Shown here: in pieces, positions 49,138 through 60,025 of the stretch
How the letters are laid out: every line of letters starts with the position of its first letter
How positions within the stretch are numbered: position 1 is the first letter of the stretch
NCBI GenBank assembly: GCA_001801025.1
Contig: MGWO01000003.1
Location: 190,201-254,200 of the forward strand
Origin: Gallionellales bacterium GWA2_54_124
Lineage (GTDB): Bacteria > Pseudomonadota > Gammaproteobacteria > Burkholderiales > Gallionellaceae
Direction: 5' to 3'
DNA length: 64,000 bases
Program-made: the position numbers and the translations under genes
The notes under the pieces: generated by a model
What the model saw: the letters and a program-made list of their open reading frames with translations, nothing else
Database searches by the model: none
What the model was told of the DNA's origin: nothing

Positions 49138-49708
49138 GTGCGCCCTCCATCATCTGTTTTACCAGCAGATAGGCTTCCGTTGCCGCAGCAATATTGCCGT
49201 CTGCAATTTTTCCTGTGAATCGTTCATTGATCGCGAGGACCACCGATTCGAGACGGATGGTGCCGGAGAGGGCTGCGAATCCGGCTAAAAGGGGGACATT
49301 AGGGATGGGGCGCCCGACATGTTTGAGGCCTAGCTCAGTGGCAGGGAGGGTGCAAAAACGTTCAGCGCGGCGACCTTGGACAAGTTCGGCAAGTCCTAGG
49401 GCTTCGATGCTGTGATGCGAGTTGAGCAGGACATAGCCGTCGGGTTTTAATCCTGCGAAAACGTCAATTTGATGCAGCAGCGTGGGATCTTGAATGATGA
49501 TCGCATCGGGTTCCATGATCGGTTCACGCAAGCGAATTTCTTTATCTGAAATTCGGCAGAATGCCACGACCGGTGCGCCGGTTCGCTCTGAACCGAAGCT
49601 AGGAAAGGCTTGCGCGTGGCGTCCTTCTTCGAACGCTGCAACCGACAACATCTCCGTTGCGGTTACCACGCCTTGACCGCCGCGACCATGAACCCGTATC
49701 TGGAACAT
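49121..49708 (-). CDS. porG: 2-oxoacid:acceptor oxidoreductase, gamma subunit
   Basis: 195 residues with the typical start IRVHGRGGQGVVTATEML and the FPSFGSERTGAPV motif of the gamma subunit, which forms part of the subunit interface. GGGAGAGG precedes the ATG. First gene of the gamma-alpha-beta-flavoprotein operon; the overlap with porA indicates translational coupling. Confidence 0.92.
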   Translation of the reverse strand: MFQIRVHGRGGQGVVTATEMLSVAAFEEGRHAQAFPSFGSERTGAPVVAFCRISDKEIRLREPIMEPDAIIIQDPTLLHQIDVFAGLKPDGYVLLNSHHSIEALGLAELVQGRRAERFCTLPATELGLKHVGRPIPNVPLLAGFAALSGTIRLESVVLAINERFTGKIADGNIAAATEAYLLVKQMMEGAHAKAN

Positions 49709-49769
49709 CTGCCTCTCCCGTTGTGTACTGTCTGGCGCAGGATTCTACGCCAGTTCAGTGCATAACTTG

Positions 49770-50228
49770 TTACTTTGTACCCAGCAACTCCACATCAAAG
49801 ACCAGCGTTGCATTGGCAGGAATCACGCCACCCGCGCCGCGAGCGCCGTAACCCATGTCGGACGGGATGGTCAATGTACGCTGACCGCCGACCTTCATGC
49901 CTGCAACGCCGACATCCCAGCCCTTGATGACGTGACCTGCGCCGAGCGGAAATTCGAACGGTTGACCGCGATCACGCGAGCTGTCGAATTTTTTACCTTT
50001 ATGGTCTGCAGCTGCTTCGTCAAACAGCCAGCCGGTGTAATGTACGGATACGTTTTGTCCGGCAATCGCTTCAGCACCGCTGCCCAGTTTGACGTCGTTC
50101 TTGATTAATTCACTCATGTTGCTCTTCTCCATTTTAGGGGTAGGTGTTGCGGCTTGTTCAGAGCACGCGGTTGTTGAAAAGGCAGCCGCCAAAAGCAGGG
50201 TAATAGTCAGCTTGGAAATCATTTTCAT
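49770..50228 (-). CDS. FKBP-type peptidyl-prolyl isomerase, exported
   Basis: 152 residues. The N-terminus has a signal peptide ([22 protein letters not shown]) that may be a lipoprotein one (cysteine at residue 22, though the lipobox is weak). One FKBP domain follows ([55 protein letters not shown]). Catalyses proline isomerisation, likely in the periplasm. The next gene upstream is a tandem FKBP protein. Confidence 0.9.
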   Translation of the reverse strand: MKMISKLTITLLLAAAFSTTACSEQAATPTPKMEKSNMSELIKNDVKLGSGAEAIAGQNVSVHYTGWLFDEAAADHKGKKFDSSRDRGQPFEFPLGAGHVIKGWDVGVAGMKVGGQRTLTIPSDMGYGARGAGGVIPANATLVFDVELLGTK

Positions 50229-50262
50229 TTATATCTCGAGGTAATCTTAAAAAATTTGCAGT

Positions 50263-50949
50263 TTATCGCAGGCCGAGTAACTCGACATCGAACACCAGCG
50301 TCGCGTTTGCAGGAATAACACCGCCTGCACCTCGGCGTCCGTAACCCATTTTCGGTGGAATGGTCAGTGTGCGACTGCCGCCTACCTTCATACCTTGTAC
50401 GCCGGCATCCCATCCGGAAATAACACGGCCCATGCCCAGAGGAAATTCGAACGGGTCATTGCGGTCGCGTGAACTGTCGAATTTTACCCCCTTGTTTTCT
50501 GGCGATTTTTTATCGAACAGCCAGCCCGTGTAATGTACGGTGACTGTTTGTCCCGCCTGCGCTACTTCGCCTTCACCGATTGCAGTATCTACGATTTCGG
50601 TTCTGATTACTTTCAGCAGTTTTACTTCGAACACCAAGGTTGCATTCGGTGGAATATCGTCGCCCGCGCCTTGTGCGCCATAGCCCATTTCAGGCGGAAT
50701 CAGCAGTGTGCGTGTCCCGCCTTCCTTCATGCCCGCGACACCTTCGTCCCAGCCTTGAATGACGCGCCCGGCGCCTAGTGGGAAGTCGAACGGGTCGTTG
50801 CGGTCGAGCGAACTGTCGAACTTGCTGCCCTTATTGTCCGGTGCGGCATCGTCGTACAGCCAGCCGGTGTAATGCACGATCACGGTTTGTCCTGCTTGCG
50901 CTTCGGCGCCTTCGCCCAGGTTGTTGTCGATTTTGATGAGTGTATTCAT
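50263..50949 (-). CDS. cytoplasmic protein with two tandem FKBP domains
   Basis: 228 residues without a signal peptide, made of two consecutive FKBP domains (residues 1-115 and 116-228), both with [22 protein letters not shown] and [15 protein letters not shown]. The second domain is very close to the exported FKBP gene beside it ([22 protein letters not shown]), pointing to local duplication. Probably a protein-folding isomerase. The AAGGAAACATAAG stretch precedes the ATG. Confidence 0.9.
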   Translation of the reverse strand: MNTLIKIDNNLGEGAEAQAGQTVIVHYTGWLYDDAAPDNKGSKFDSSLDRNDPFDFPLGAGRVIQGWDEGVAGMKEGGTRTLLIPPEMGYGAQGAGDDIPPNATLVFEVKLLKVIRTEIVDTAIGEGEVAQAGQTVTVHYTGWLFDKKSPENKGVKFDSSRDRNDPFEFPLGMGRVISGWDAGVQGMKVGGSRTLTIPPKMGYGRRGAGGVIPANATLVFDVELLGLR

Positions 50950-50965
50950 GTCTTATGTTTCCTTA

Positions 50966-53900
50966 TTAGTAGCTTAATACGGGTGCCAGCCAGCGTTCGG
51001 CCGTTTCGATGTCCCAGCCCTTGCGCTCGGCATAGCTTGCCACCTGATCGCGGTCGATCTTGCCGGTCGCGAAGTATTTTGCCTCAGGGTGCGAGAAATA
51101 GAAGCCGGAAACAGCGGCGGTAGGCAGCATCGCAAAACTGTCGGTGATGGTGATGCCGGCCCGATTCGGGGCATCGAGCATCGCAAACAGCGGGCCCTTT
51201 TCGCTGTGTTCCGGACAGGCAGGATAACCCGGTGCCGGACGAATGCCGCGATAGGCTTCGTTGATCAGGGCATCGTTGTCCAGATCTTCGTTGCTCGCAT
51301 AGCCCCAGAAGTCCTGACGCACTTTCTTGTGCAGCAATTCGGCGAAGGCTTCCGCCAGACGATCGGCCAGCGCTTTCAACATAATCGCATTGTAGTCGTC
51401 GTTTTGCGCCTCAAACTCGGCCACGCGCGCATCGATGCCGATGCCGGTCGTCACCGCGAATCCGCCGATGTAATCTGCCACACCCTTAGGTGCAATGTAG
51501 TCTGCCAGGCAGTAGTTGGGGATGGATTCCGGCTTCTTGGTTTGCTGGCGCAAATTGTGCCAGGTCATGGCGCATTCAGAACGGGATTCGTCGGTATAGA
51601 TTTCGATGTCGTCGCTGCCGACCGTATTGGCCGGAAACAGGCCGTACACCGCATTTGCGGTGAGCCATTTCTCATTGACGATCTGCTTTAACATCGCCTG
51701 TGCATCGGCGAACAGTTTGCGAGATTCTTCACCGACCACCTCGTCCTGCAAAATCTTCGGATAGCGTCCGGCTAATTCCCATGCTTGGAAGAACGGTGTC
51801 CAGTCGATGTATTCAGAAATCTCGGACAAGCTGTAGTCGCGCAGTTCTTTCACGCCGGTAAATTGCGGTTTAGGCGGCGTATAGGCATTCCAGTCGGTTT
51901 TCATGCCGTGCGCGCGCGCCGCTTCAAGTGTAACGTAGACGGCTTTCGACTGACGCGCTTCATGCGTCTCGCGCGCCTCAATGTAGTCGGCTTTGATCGA
52001 TGCGACATAGTCGTCACGTAAAGTGTCGGAGAGCAAATTGCTGCATACGCCGACCGCACGCGAGGCATCGGTGACATAGATGACCGTGCCTGAAGGATAG
52101 TTGGGCTCAATCTTCACCGCCGTATGTACGCGCGAAGTTGTCGCGCCGCCGATCAGCAGCGGAATCTTGAAGCCCTGGCGTTCCATTTCTTTTGCGACAT
52201 GCGCCATTTCTTCCAGCGAGGGCGTAATCAATCCGGACAGGCCGATGACGTCGACCTTGTGTTCGCGTGCGGCGTCCAGAATCTGCTGGCACGGCACCAT
52301 CACGCCCATGTTCACCACCTCGAAGTTGTTGCACTGCAACACCACGGTGACGATGTTTTTGCCGATGTCATGCACGTCGCCCTTCACCGTTGCCATGAGG
52401 ATTTTACCCTTGGTGCTGGTGTCGCCCGAACGCAGTTTTTCCGCCTCGATGTAGGGGATCAGGTGGGCGACCGCCTGTTTCATTACGCGGGCGGATTTGA
52501 CTACCTGCGGTAAAAACATTTTGCCTGCGCCGAACAGATCGCCCACCACGTTCATGCCGGCCATCAGCGAATCTTCGATGACCTCGACCGGGAATTTAGC
52601 TGCTAGGCGCGCTTCTTCAGTGTCTTCTACGATATAGGTCGTGATGCCGCGCACCAGCGCGTGGGTTAAACGCTCCTGCACCGTGCCTTTACGCCATTCG
52701 AGATCCTCGATGATTTCCTTGCCGCCGCCTTTGACGCTCTCGGCGATTTTGACCAGCTTTTCGCCGGCATCCGGATGACGGTTGAGCACCACGTCTTCCA
52801 CCGCATCGCGCAACTCGCGCGGGATTTCTTCGTATACGCCCAATTGACCTGCGTTGACGATGCCCATATTCATGCCGGCATCAATCGCGTGGTACAAAAA
52901 TACGGTGTGTATGGCTTCTCGCACCGGCTCGTTGCCGCGGAACGAGAATGACACGTTGGATACGCCGCCGGAAATTTTGGCGTAGGGCAGATTGGCCCTG
53001 ATCCACTTGCAGGCCTCGATGAAATCTACTGCGTAGTTGTTGTGCTCCTCGATGCCGGTCGCAATCGCGAAGATGTTCGGGTCAAAAATGATGTCCTCGG
53101 GCGGGAAACCGACCTTGTTCACCAGAATGTCATAGCTGCGTTTGCAGATTTCGATCTTGCGGGCATAGGTGTCGGCCTGGCCGGCCTCATCGAAGGCCAT
53201 CACGACTGCTGCCGCGCCGTATTTTCGAACCAGAGTCGCATACTTGATGAAGTTCTCTTCGCCTTCTTTGAGCGAAATCGAATTGACGATAGACTTGCCC
53301 TGCACGCATTTGAGGCCCGCTTCGATGATGCTCCACTTGGAGGAGTCGATCATCAACGGCACTTTGGAGATGTCGGGTTCGGAAGCGATCAGATTGAGGA
53401 AGCGCACCATCGCGGCTTCGCCGTCCAGCATCGCCTCGTCCATATTGACGTCGATCACCTGAGCGCCGGTTTCCACCTGCTGCTTGGCAACCTCCAGCGC
53501 TTCGTCGTACTTGCCTTCCAGGATCAGGCGCTTGAATTTGGCAGAACCTGTGACGTTGGCGCGCTCGCCGACATTGACGAACAGCGAGCTGTCGCTGATG
53601 TTGAACGGCTCCAGTCCCGAGAGGCGGCATTCGACCGGATTTTCAGGGATTTTGCGCGGCGCGATGCCTTGAACCGTCTCGGCAATCGCTTTGATGAACG
53701 CGGGCGAGGTGCCGCAGCAGCCGCCGATGATGTTCAGAAAACCGCTCTCAGCCCATTCTTTGATGTGGCCCGCCATATTTTCCGGTGTATCGTCATACCC
53801 TGTTTCGGCCAGCGGATTGGGCAGACCGGCGTTGGGGTGAGCAGAAACGTAACAGTTCGCCACGCGCGACAATTCAGCCACGTACTGGCGCAACTCTTCC

Positions 53901-54640
53901 GCGCCCAGCGCGCAGTTCAGGCCGATGGATAAAGGCTGTGCATGGGCCAGCGAATTGTAAAACGCTTCGGTCACCTGGCCTGTCAGCGTGCGCCCCGACG
54001 CATCGGTGATGGTGCCCGAAATCATGATGGGCAGGCGTGTGCTGCGCTCGGTAAACACCGATTGCACGGCAAAGATCGCGGCTTTTGCATTGAGTGTGTC
54101 GAAAATGGTTTCGATCAGGATGGTGTCAGCCCCGCCGTCCATCAGTCCGCGCGTCGCGTCCGAATAGTCAGCGACCAATTGGTCGAAGCTGATGTTGCGT
54201 GCGGCAGGATCATTTACGTCCGGCGAAATGGTCGCGGTCTTGTCGGTGGGGCCTAATACGCCTGCGACAAAGCGGGGCTTATCAGGTGTGGAATAGGCAT
54301 CGCACGCCTCGCGCGCTAGACGTGCGCCAGCGACATTCAGCTCGTAGTTGAGCTCAGACATGCCGTACGCCTTGAGCGTCGTGGCGTTCGCGCCGAAGGT
54401 ATTGGTCTCGACGATATCCGCACCCGCTGCGAGATATTCGCTGTGTATCGCGCGGATCACTTCGGGTTTGGTCAGCACCAGCAGGTCGTTATTGCCTTTG
54501 AGATCCTGCGGCCACTGAGCAAAACGCGCACCCCGATAATCCGCCTCGGTCAGTTTGTAGCGCTGGATCATGGTGCCCATTGCACCATCCAGAATCAGGA
54601 TGCGTTGCTGGATGATGTCTTCAATCAGGTGTCGGGTCAT
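50966..54640 (-). CDS. metH: cobalamin-dependent methionine synthase
   Basis: 1224 residues from the ATG at 54640, matching the 1227 of the E. coli enzyme; the open frame upstream lacks a better start. Domains in order: homocysteine-binding with zinc cysteines ([12 protein letters not shown] near 247, GGCCGTS near 310), pterin-binding (residues 350-640, [12 protein letters not shown]), cobalamin-binding with [13 protein letters not shown] near 757, and the reactivation domain with [15 protein letters not shown] near 1140. Makes methionine from homocysteine with methyltetrahydrofolate. No riboswitch was recognised in the short upstream gap. Confidence 0.97.
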   Translation of the reverse strand: MTRHLIEDIIQQRILILDGAMGTMIQRYKLTEADYRGARFAQWPQDLKGNNDLLVLTKPEVIRAIHSEYLAAGADIVETNTFGANATTLKAYGMSELNYELNVAGARLAREACDAYSTPDKPRFVAGVLGPTDKTATISPDVNDPAARNISFDQLVADYSDATRGLMDGGADTILIETIFDTLNAKAAIFAVQSVFTERSTRLPIMISGTITDASGRTLTGQVTEAFYNSLAHAQPLSIGLNCALGAEELRQYVAELSRVANCYVSAHPNAGLPNPLAETGYDDTPENMAGHIKEWAESGFLNIIGGCCGTSPAFIKAIAETVQGIAPRKIPENPVECRLSGLEPFNISDSSLFVNVGERANVTGSAKFKRLILEGKYDEALEVAKQQVETGAQVIDVNMDEAMLDGEAAMVRFLNLIASEPDISKVPLMIDSSKWSIIEAGLKCVQGKSIVNSISLKEGEENFIKYATLVRKYGAAAVVMAFDEAGQADTYARKIEICKRSYDILVNKVGFPPEDIIFDPNIFAIATGIEEHNNYAVDFIEACKWIRANLPYAKISGGVSNVSFSFRGNEPVREAIHTVFLYHAIDAGMNMGIVNAGQLGVYEEIPRELRDAVEDVVLNRHPDAGEKLVKIAESVKGGGKEIIEDLEWRKGTVQERLTHALVRGITTYIVEDTEEARLAAKFPVEVIEDSLMAGMNVVGDLFGAGKMFLPQVVKSARVMKQAVAHLIPYIEAEKLRSGDTSTKGKILMATVKGDVHDIGKNIVTVVLQCNNFEVVNMGVMVPCQQILDAAREHKVDVIGLSGLITPSLEEMAHVAKEMERQGFKIPLLIGGATTSRVHTAVKIEPNYPSGTVIYVTDASRAVGVCSNLLSDTLRDDYVASIKADYIEARETHEARQSKAVYVTLEAARAHGMKTDWNAYTPPKPQFTGVKELRDYSLSEISEYIDWTPFFQAWELAGRYPKILQDEVVGEESRKLFADAQAMLKQIVNEKWLTANAVYGLFPANTVGSDDIEIYTDESRSECAMTWHNLRQQTKKPESIPNYCLADYIAPKGVADYIGGFAVTTGIGIDARVAEFEAQNDDYNAIMLKALADRLAEAFAELLHKKVRQDFWGYASNEDLDNDALINEAYRGIRPAPGYPACPEHSEKGPLFAMLDAPNRAGITITDSFAMLPTAAVSGFYFSHPEAKYFATGKIDRDQVASYAERKGWDIETAERWLAPVLSY

Positions 54641-54731
54641 AGCAGGTAGCGTGCGAAAATGAGTCGGGTATTTTACCACGCGTCGGGCGATGCGGTAAGC
54701 CGTTGGATTTGCGCTTGAATTTGGATGGAAG

Positions 54732-55187
54732 CTATTTGTTCGCAGCGTGTTCGGCAGGTTCGCTGGAGCTGATCAGTTTGTATACGACACCGATGACCAG
54801 TAAGGCCGCCAGCAGCAGTCCGTAATGCAGGGGGCTGAAATTTGCGCCGGATCCGTCAGGTGTGCTGATCACTTGTACCGGTTGCACGATCATTTCGCGG
54901 ATCACCGAAATCATTGCGACTTCGACGAATACGCGTACCGAGGTTCGCCCCGTCTGCAGGTAATGCATTTCCGCTGAAATGAGCGTCGAGAGCGTCCAGA
55001 GGATGAACAGCGAACCTAATGCATGAAAAAATCCGCTGGTCGCATTGCCCGCATTCCATGCATCTATGGCGCGCGCGCCGAAATCCCAGATGACCATGAT
55101 GCAGGCGATTCCCAGCGCCAGTGCCAGCAGCACATGGATGAACTGGTTGAAGTTTTTCATGCTGTTGATCAGTTTTTGTTCGAACAC
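54732..55187 (-). CDS. psiE: PsiE family membrane protein
   Basis: 151 residues from a GTG (AAGGAG upstream). Four predicted membrane segments ([67 protein letters not shown]), with AEMHYLQTG and [15 protein letters not shown] characteristic of the PsiE (phosphate-starvation-inducible) family. Function unknown; in E. coli its homologue is induced by phosphate starvation. Confidence 0.8.
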   Translation of the reverse strand: MFEQKLINSMKNFNQFIHVLLALALGIACIMVIWDFGARAIDAWNAGNATSGFFHALGSLFILWTLSTLISAEMHYLQTGRTSVRVFVEVAMISVIREMIVQPVQVISTPDGSGANFSPLHYGLLLAALLVIGVVYKLISSSEPAEHAANK

Positions 55188-55201
55188 CGGGCGTCTCCTT
55201 G

Positions 55202-56698
55202 TTAAATTTGTTTATCCATGCGCCGGTATTGTACGGCTTCGGCGATGTGGTCTGTCTGCAGGATATCGCTGCCAGCCAGATCGGCGATGGTGCGAGCCAT
55301 TTTAAGTATACGATGATAAGCGCGCGCGGACAGATCAAGTCGTGTAATCGCCCGTTTGAGTAATGTTTCTCCTTCTGCATCGGGCGCACACAGTTCATCC
55401 AGTTCGGTGACGGACAGCTGTGCATTGGATTTATTCTGCCGGTCAATCTGGCGCTGGCGTGCAGCTTCAACGCGAGCCTGAATATCTGAGCTGCATTCGC
55501 CTGCGGTTTTTTTCAGCAAATCGTGCTGCGGTACGGCGGGCACTTCAATCTGAATGTCGATGCGGTCGAGCAGCGGACCGGAAATTTTGCCGCGATAGCG
55601 TGCAATCTGATCCGGCGTGCAGTGGCACCGTCCGTTGTAGTGGCCGAAATAGCCGCAAGGGCACGGATTCATCGCGGCGATCAGCTGAAACTGTGCGGGA
55701 AACTCGGCGTGACGCGCGGCGCGCGAGATGGTGATGTGTCCGGATTCGAGCGGTTCGCGCAATACTTCGAGCACGCTGCGCTCAAACTCCGGCAATTCAT
55801 CGAGAAATAGCACGCCGTGCATTGCCATCGATATTTCCCCGGGGCGCGGGTTGCTGCCTCCCCCGACCAGCGCGACGCCTGACGCTGTATGATGCGGTGC
55901 TCTATAGGGGCGCATTTTCCAGTGTGCGATGTCGAAATTGCCACCCAGAGACTGCAGCGCTGCGCTCTCCAGCGCCTCCTTGTCTGTCATTTGCGGCAAA
56001 ATGCCGGGAAAGCGCGCCGCCAGCATGGATTTTCCGGTGCCGGGCGGCCCGATCATCAGCACACTATGGCCGCCTGCCGCAGCGATTTCCAGTGCGCGTT
56101 TGACCTGCTCCTGACCTTTCACTTCGCTGAAATCGGGATAGTGTGGCGTAACGGTTTGTGGCCGGTTCAGGTAGGGTTCGATTAATTCTCGCCCCGATAG
56201 ATGGGCTGCTACTTGCAGCAGCGTTTTCGCCGGATAAATCACGGCGTGTTCGACCAGCGCGGCTTCTGCGGCATTCACTTCCGGCAGGATGAATGCGCGT
56301 CCTGAAGTGACTGCGCGACAGGTCATTGCCAGCGTGCCGCGTACCGGGCGTACTTCACCGGTTAGTGCGAGTTCTCCTGCATATTCATAAAGGCCAAGTT
56401 TGTCGGTGGGAATTTGTCCGCTTGCAGCCAGTATGCCTAATGCAATCGGCAGATCGTAACGCCCGCTTTCTTTGGGTAGATCGGCAGGTGCTAAGTTGAC
56501 GGTGATTCGTCTGGCCGGAAAATCAAACTGGCAGTTTTGCAGCGCGGCACGCACCCGCTCGCGGCTCTCTTTGACTTCCGTTTCCGGCAGTCCAACGATG
56601 GTAAAGCCGGGTAATCCGTTGGCCAGATGCACTTCGACAGTCACCAGATCGGCTTCCATCCCTTCGAGCGCGCGGCTGTAGAGTACCGCGAGGCTCAT
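55202..56698 (-). CDS. comM: ComM/YifB, Mg chelatase-like AAA+ ATPase
   Basis: 498 residues with LADIP-like N-terminal domain, Walker A GPPGTGKSMLAARFPG (near residue 219), Walker B GVLFLDELPEF, and a C-terminal region with a zinc-like cluster (NPCPCGYFGHYNGRCHCTPDQIARY). ComM helps branch migration during natural transformation. With dprA at 7537, this suggests the lineage had natural competence genes. The start overlaps the ubiK stop region (TAACATG). Confidence 0.92.
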   Translation of the reverse strand: MSLAVLYSRALEGMEADLVTVEVHLANGLPGFTIVGLPETEVKESRERVRAALQNCQFDFPARRITVNLAPADLPKESGRYDLPIALGILAASGQIPTDKLGLYEYAGELALTGEVRPVRGTLAMTCRAVTSGRAFILPEVNAAEAALVEHAVIYPAKTLLQVAAHLSGRELIEPYLNRPQTVTPHYPDFSEVKGQEQVKRALEIAAAGGHSVLMIGPPGTGKSMLAARFPGILPQMTDKEALESAALQSLGGNFDIAHWKMRPYRAPHHTASGVALVGGGSNPRPGEISMAMHGVLFLDELPEFERSVLEVLREPLESGHITISRAARHAEFPAQFQLIAAMNPCPCGYFGHYNGRCHCTPDQIARYRGKISGPLLDRIDIQIEVPAVPQHDLLKKTAGECSSDIQARVEAARQRQIDRQNKSNAQLSVTELDELCAPDAEGETLLKRAITRLDLSARAYHRILKMARTIADLAGSDILQTDHIAEAVQYRRMDKQI

Positions 56699-56699
56699 G

Positions 56700-56942
56700 T
56701 TATTTAGGCGTTTGTTGCGCTTCCAGCGCTGCTACGCGCGCTTCGAGTGCGCTGAGTTGTTCGCGGGTACGCAGAAGCACTTGAGACTGGATATCAAACT
56801 CTTCGCGGGTGACCAGATCGAGTTTGTTAAATCCTTGCGTGAGCAGGGCGCGCACATTTTTTTCGATGTCTTTTGCGGGCCCGCTTTCTGCCGCCTGAGT
56901 TAACTTGGCGGAGATGTCATCGAAAATTTTCGCATTCAGCAT
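56700..56942 (-). CDS. ubiK: UbiK-type membrane fusogenic accessory protein
   Basis: 80 residues from the ATG at 56942 (AAGGAG upstream). The short sequence is a helical protein with a C-terminal coiled coil (LRTREQLSALEARVAALEAQQ) and the FNKLDLVTREEFDIQ motif of the YqiC/UbiK family, which supports ubiquinone synthesis. Next to comM in one operon. Confidence 0.85.
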   Translation of the reverse strand: MLNAKIFDDISAKLTQAAESGPAKDIEKNVRALLTQGFNKLDLVTREEFDIQSQVLLRTREQLSALEARVAALEAQQTPK

Positions 56943-57107
56943 GGTGGAACTCCTTAGGTATGGGTAATGGCTTTTTGATTTCGCAATAACTATGCTACAT
57001 AGCATCATCCCTGCGCGGGTAAGTCTATTTCAGTTTGAATTGACATTTTTGCCAGTGTAGCAAAACTGGTGCAGGCAGGCACAAAATCAGTGCATATCGG
57101 GAAAATA

Positions 57108-57130
57108 CTGTGCGCATATGGTGCGCACAG
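57108..57130. promoter_or_regulatory. NtrC-type palindrome upstream of the porin operon
   Basis: CTGTGCGC-N7-GCGCACAG is a perfect 8-bp inverted repeat; its inner part TGCGC-N7-GCGCA equals the NtrC consensus TGCAC-N7-GTGCA with one symmetrical change per arm. It is centred 72 bases before the -24 element, a normal enhancer distance. Confidence 0.65.
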
Positions 57131-57189
57131 CGAGTGTAAAATTCAGTCATTTATTTTTAATGTGATGAATTAAAACGAATAAATAATTG

Positions 57190-57205
57190 TGGCACGCATC
57201 CTGCT
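57190..57205 (+). promoter_or_regulatory. sigma-54 promoter of the porin-glnK-amtB operon
   Basis: TGGCACGCATCCTGCT: GG at -24 and GC at -12 with correct N10 spacing; only one base differs from TGGCACG-N4-TTGCT. It ends 49 bases before the ATG of the porin gene. Confidence 0.85.
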
Positions 57206-57254
57206 TATAGAAATGCGCGGGAAATATTTTTTTAAACTTTATGAAGGAATCATC

Positions 57255-58046
57255 ATGTTGAAAAGCAAATTACTGAATACACTTATCCTGGCTGCGATGG
57301 CTGTTCCTTGTGTGGCGATGGCTGACGATGCGCCAGCGTCACCGCATACCTTGACTGCCAATGTCGGTGTCGTGAGCGACTACATTTTCCGTGGTATCGC
57401 GCAAACATCCCACAATGCGGCCGTGCAAGGCGGTGTTGATTATGCGCATGCCAGCGGGTTTTACGCAGGCCTGTGGGGATCCAACGTGACCTGGATCGCG
57501 GATAGCGGTGCGGTTGCGACAGGTAGTGTCGGTGTGGAACTGGATACCTATCTGGGTTTCAAGAACGCCTTCGCGGAAGATTTCAACTATGACGTAGGCT
57601 TTATTCGCTACAACTACGTAGGAAGTTACACACCGGCTGCAACTTACGTCAAGGCGGATACCGATGAAGTGTACGGAGCGCTCGGTTACAAGTGGTTCAC
57701 CGCTAAGTATTCCTACGGTCTGGGCAACTTCCTGACGGTTCCTGGCGCGAAAGGTACCAATTATCTTGAACTGAACGCCAGCTATCCAATCGCTGATAGC
57801 GGATATACCGTTGCAGCGCATGTGGGTAAGCAAACTTACAAGGGAACATCGGCTGACGCTTTCACTGCGGCAGGCAATACGCCCACCTATACCGATTACA
57901 AGTTGGGCGTCACTAAAGATATCAGCGGTTTTGTTGTCGGTTTGGCTTACACCAGCACCAACGCCAGCCCGTTCTACACCTATGCTACAAAGGGCGGCAA
58001 CTGGGGCAAGGGTGTTGCTGCTCTGTCTGTGACTCGCGCGTTTTAA
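57255..58046 (+). CDS. TorF-type (Gcw_chp) putative outer-membrane porin
   Basis: 263 residues from the ATG at 57255 (AAGGAA five bases upstream). Signal peptide (MLKSKLLNTLILAAMAVPCVAMA), then a beta-rich sequence with alternating polar and aromatic residues: LTANVGVVSDYIFRGIAQTSHNA, VQGGVDYAHASGFYAGLWGSNV, the family block LDTYLGFKN, ending in a C-terminal aromatic (LSVTRAF) typical of outer-membrane barrels. Predicted small-solute channel; first gene of a sigma-54-controlled operon with glnK-amtB, so it may admit nitrogen compounds. The substrate is inference. Confidence 0.85.
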   Translation: MLKSKLLNTLILAAMAVPCVAMADDAPASPHTLTANVGVVSDYIFRGIAQTSHNAAVQGGVDYAHASGFYAGLWGSNVTWIADSGAVATGSVGVELDTYLGFKNAFAEDFNYDVGFIRYNYVGSYTPAATYVKADTDEVYGALGYKWFTAKYSYGLGNFLTVPGAKGTNYLELNASYPIADSGYTVAAHVGKQTYKGTSADAFTAAGNTPTYTDYKLGVTKDISGFVVGLAYTSTNASPFYTYATKGGNWGKGVAALSVTRAF

Positions 58047-58050
58047 TTGA

Positions 58051-58431
<381 letters not shown>

Positions 58432-58441
58432 GGAGATCGAA

Positions 58442-59950
58442 ATGAGAAAAATATTCGCTTCATTTATGCTGATAGCCGCGCTATGCGGATTGTCGGCACC
58501 CGGCTTCGCGGAAGAGGCGGCATCCGCTGTCGTATCGGCTACGGAAGTTGCGTCTGCTGTCGTTTCTGCGACGGAAGCTGCACCTGTGGCTGAAGCGGTT
58601 GTGGCGGCAGCTCCCGTTGCTGCACCCGTGCCTAACAAGGGCGATACCTCATGGATGCTGGTGGCAACTTTGCTGGTGATCATGATGTCGATCCCGGGTC
58701 TTGCGCTGTTCTACGGCGGTTTAGTGCGCAGCAAAAATATGCTGTCTATCCTGATGCAGGTGTTCAGTATCTTCGCGTTGATTACCGTGCTCTGGGCGAT
58801 TTACGGTTACTCGCTGGCATTTACCGAAGGCAATGCATTCATCGGTGGCTTTGATCGACTGTTTCTCAAAGGTATCTTCGATCCGATGACGGGTTCCGTG
58901 GCGAATGCGGCAACCTTCAGCAAGGGTGTGGTGATTCCTGAGTTTATCTTCGTGGCGTTTCAGGCGACCTTTGCCGCCATCACCGTGGCACTGATCGTCG
59001 GTGCTTTTGCTGAACGGATGAAATTCTCCGCAGTGATGTTGTTCTCAGGTCTGTGGTTTACGTTTGCTTACTTGCCGATTGCCCACATGGTGTGGTTCTG
59101 GACGGGTCCCGATGCAATCAAGGATGCCGCGACACTGGCGGTTGAAACCGTAAAAGCAGGCTGGTTGTTCCAAAAGGGTGCGCTGGACTTTGCGGGCGGT
59201 ACTGTGGTGCATATCAACGCAGCGGTTGCCGGTCTGGTCGGCGCATTTATGGTCGGCAAACGTATCGGTTATGGCAAAGAGCCTATGGCACCTCACAATC
59301 TTGTGATGACCATGATCGGTGCCGCACTGTTGTGGGTGGGTTGGTTCGGTTTCAACGCAGGCTCTGCGCTGGAAGCGGGCGGAACAGCAACGCTTGCTTT
59401 CGCTAATACTCTGATTGCAACGGCTGCTGCGGTACTGACCTGGTTGGCGGCTGAATGGCTGCTTAAAGGAAAGCCGAGCCTGTTGGGTGCCGCATCCGGT
59501 GCCGTTGCAGGTCTGGTTGCTATCACGCCGGCTTGTGGTTGGGTGGGTATCGGTGGTGGTCTGGTGATCGGTGCGCTGTCTGGCGTCGTGTGCTTCTGGG
59601 GTGTAACGGGTCTTAAGAAACTGCTGGGTGCAGATGATGCGCTCGACGTGTTCGGTATTCATGGTATCGGCGGTATCTTGGGCGCACTGCTCACCGGTGT
59701 GTTTAACAGCTGGAGCATGGGCGGCACCGGTATCGCTGACTATGTAAACAACACGGTTGTGGATACAGTCATCGCGGATCAGGTCTGGATTCAGGCTCAG
59801 GCTGTGTTGACCACGGTGATCTGGTCGGGTGTGGTGGCTTTCGTCTGCTACAAGATCGTTGACCTGACCATCGGCCTGCGTGTTGCAGCAGAAGAAGAGC
59901 GCGAAGGTCTGGATACTTCATCTCACGGCGAACGCGCTTACAACTACTAA
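58442..59950 (+). CDS. amtB: ammonium transporter
   Basis: 502 residues. Signal peptide to about residue 23, then a 35-residue alanine/valine-rich extension with a tandem ASAVVSATE repeat, then the Amt fold from PNKGDTSWMLVATLLVIMMS with eleven membrane helices. Twin pore histidines are in HINAAVAGLVG and FGIHGIGGILG, the GxYG helix FYGGLVRSKN is intact. The C-terminal tail binds GlnK. Eleven bases after glnK. Followed by a terminator. Confidence 0.96.
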   Translation: MRKIFASFMLIAALCGLSAPGFAEEAASAVVSATEVASAVVSATEAAPVAEAVVAAAPVAAPVPNKGDTSWMLVATLLVIMMSIPGLALFYGGLVRSKNMLSILMQVFSIFALITVLWAIYGYSLAFTEGNAFIGGFDRLFLKGIFDPMTGSVANAATFSKGVVIPEFIFVAFQATFAAITVALIVGAFAERMKFSAVMLFSGLWFTFAYLPIAHMVWFWTGPDAIKDAATLAVETVKAGWLFQKGALDFAGGTVVHINAAVAGLVGAFMVGKRIGYGKEPMAPHNLVMTMIGAALLWVGWFGFNAGSALEAGGTATLAFANTLIATAAAVLTWLAAEWLLKGKPSLLGAASGAVAGLVAITPACGWVGIGGGLVIGALSGVVCFWGVTGLKKLLGADDALDVFGIHGIGGILGALLTGVFNSWSMGGTGIADYVNNTVVDTVIADQVWIQAQAVLTTVIWSGVVAFVCYKIVDLTIGLRVAAEEEREGLDTSSHGERAYNY

Positions 59951-59995
59951 GTTTATCCTTTTCCTCCCAGGAGCCATTCCCCGGCTCCATCTTTA

Positions 59996-60020
59996 GGGCA
60001 CCGCATGGTGCCCTTTTTTT
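59996..60020 (+). terminator. rho-independent terminator after amtB
   Basis: GGGCACC-GCAT-GGTGCCC, a 7-bp stem followed by seven Ts, 45 bases after the amtB stop. Confidence 0.92.
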
Positions 60021-60025
60021 ATGTA

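Larger units (their letters stand above)
56943..57254. promoter_or_regulatory. regulatory region upstream of the porin-glnK-amtB operon
   Basis: 312 bases without a gene. They hold the promoter of ubiK on one side and, on the other, the NtrC-type palindrome at 57108-57130 and the sigma-54 promoter at 57190-57205. The rest is AT-rich with no further structure seen. Confidence 0.6.

Noticed and set aside
53042..53932. 296-codon frame antisense to metH
   Set aside because: Mirror of metH codon bias; no family features.
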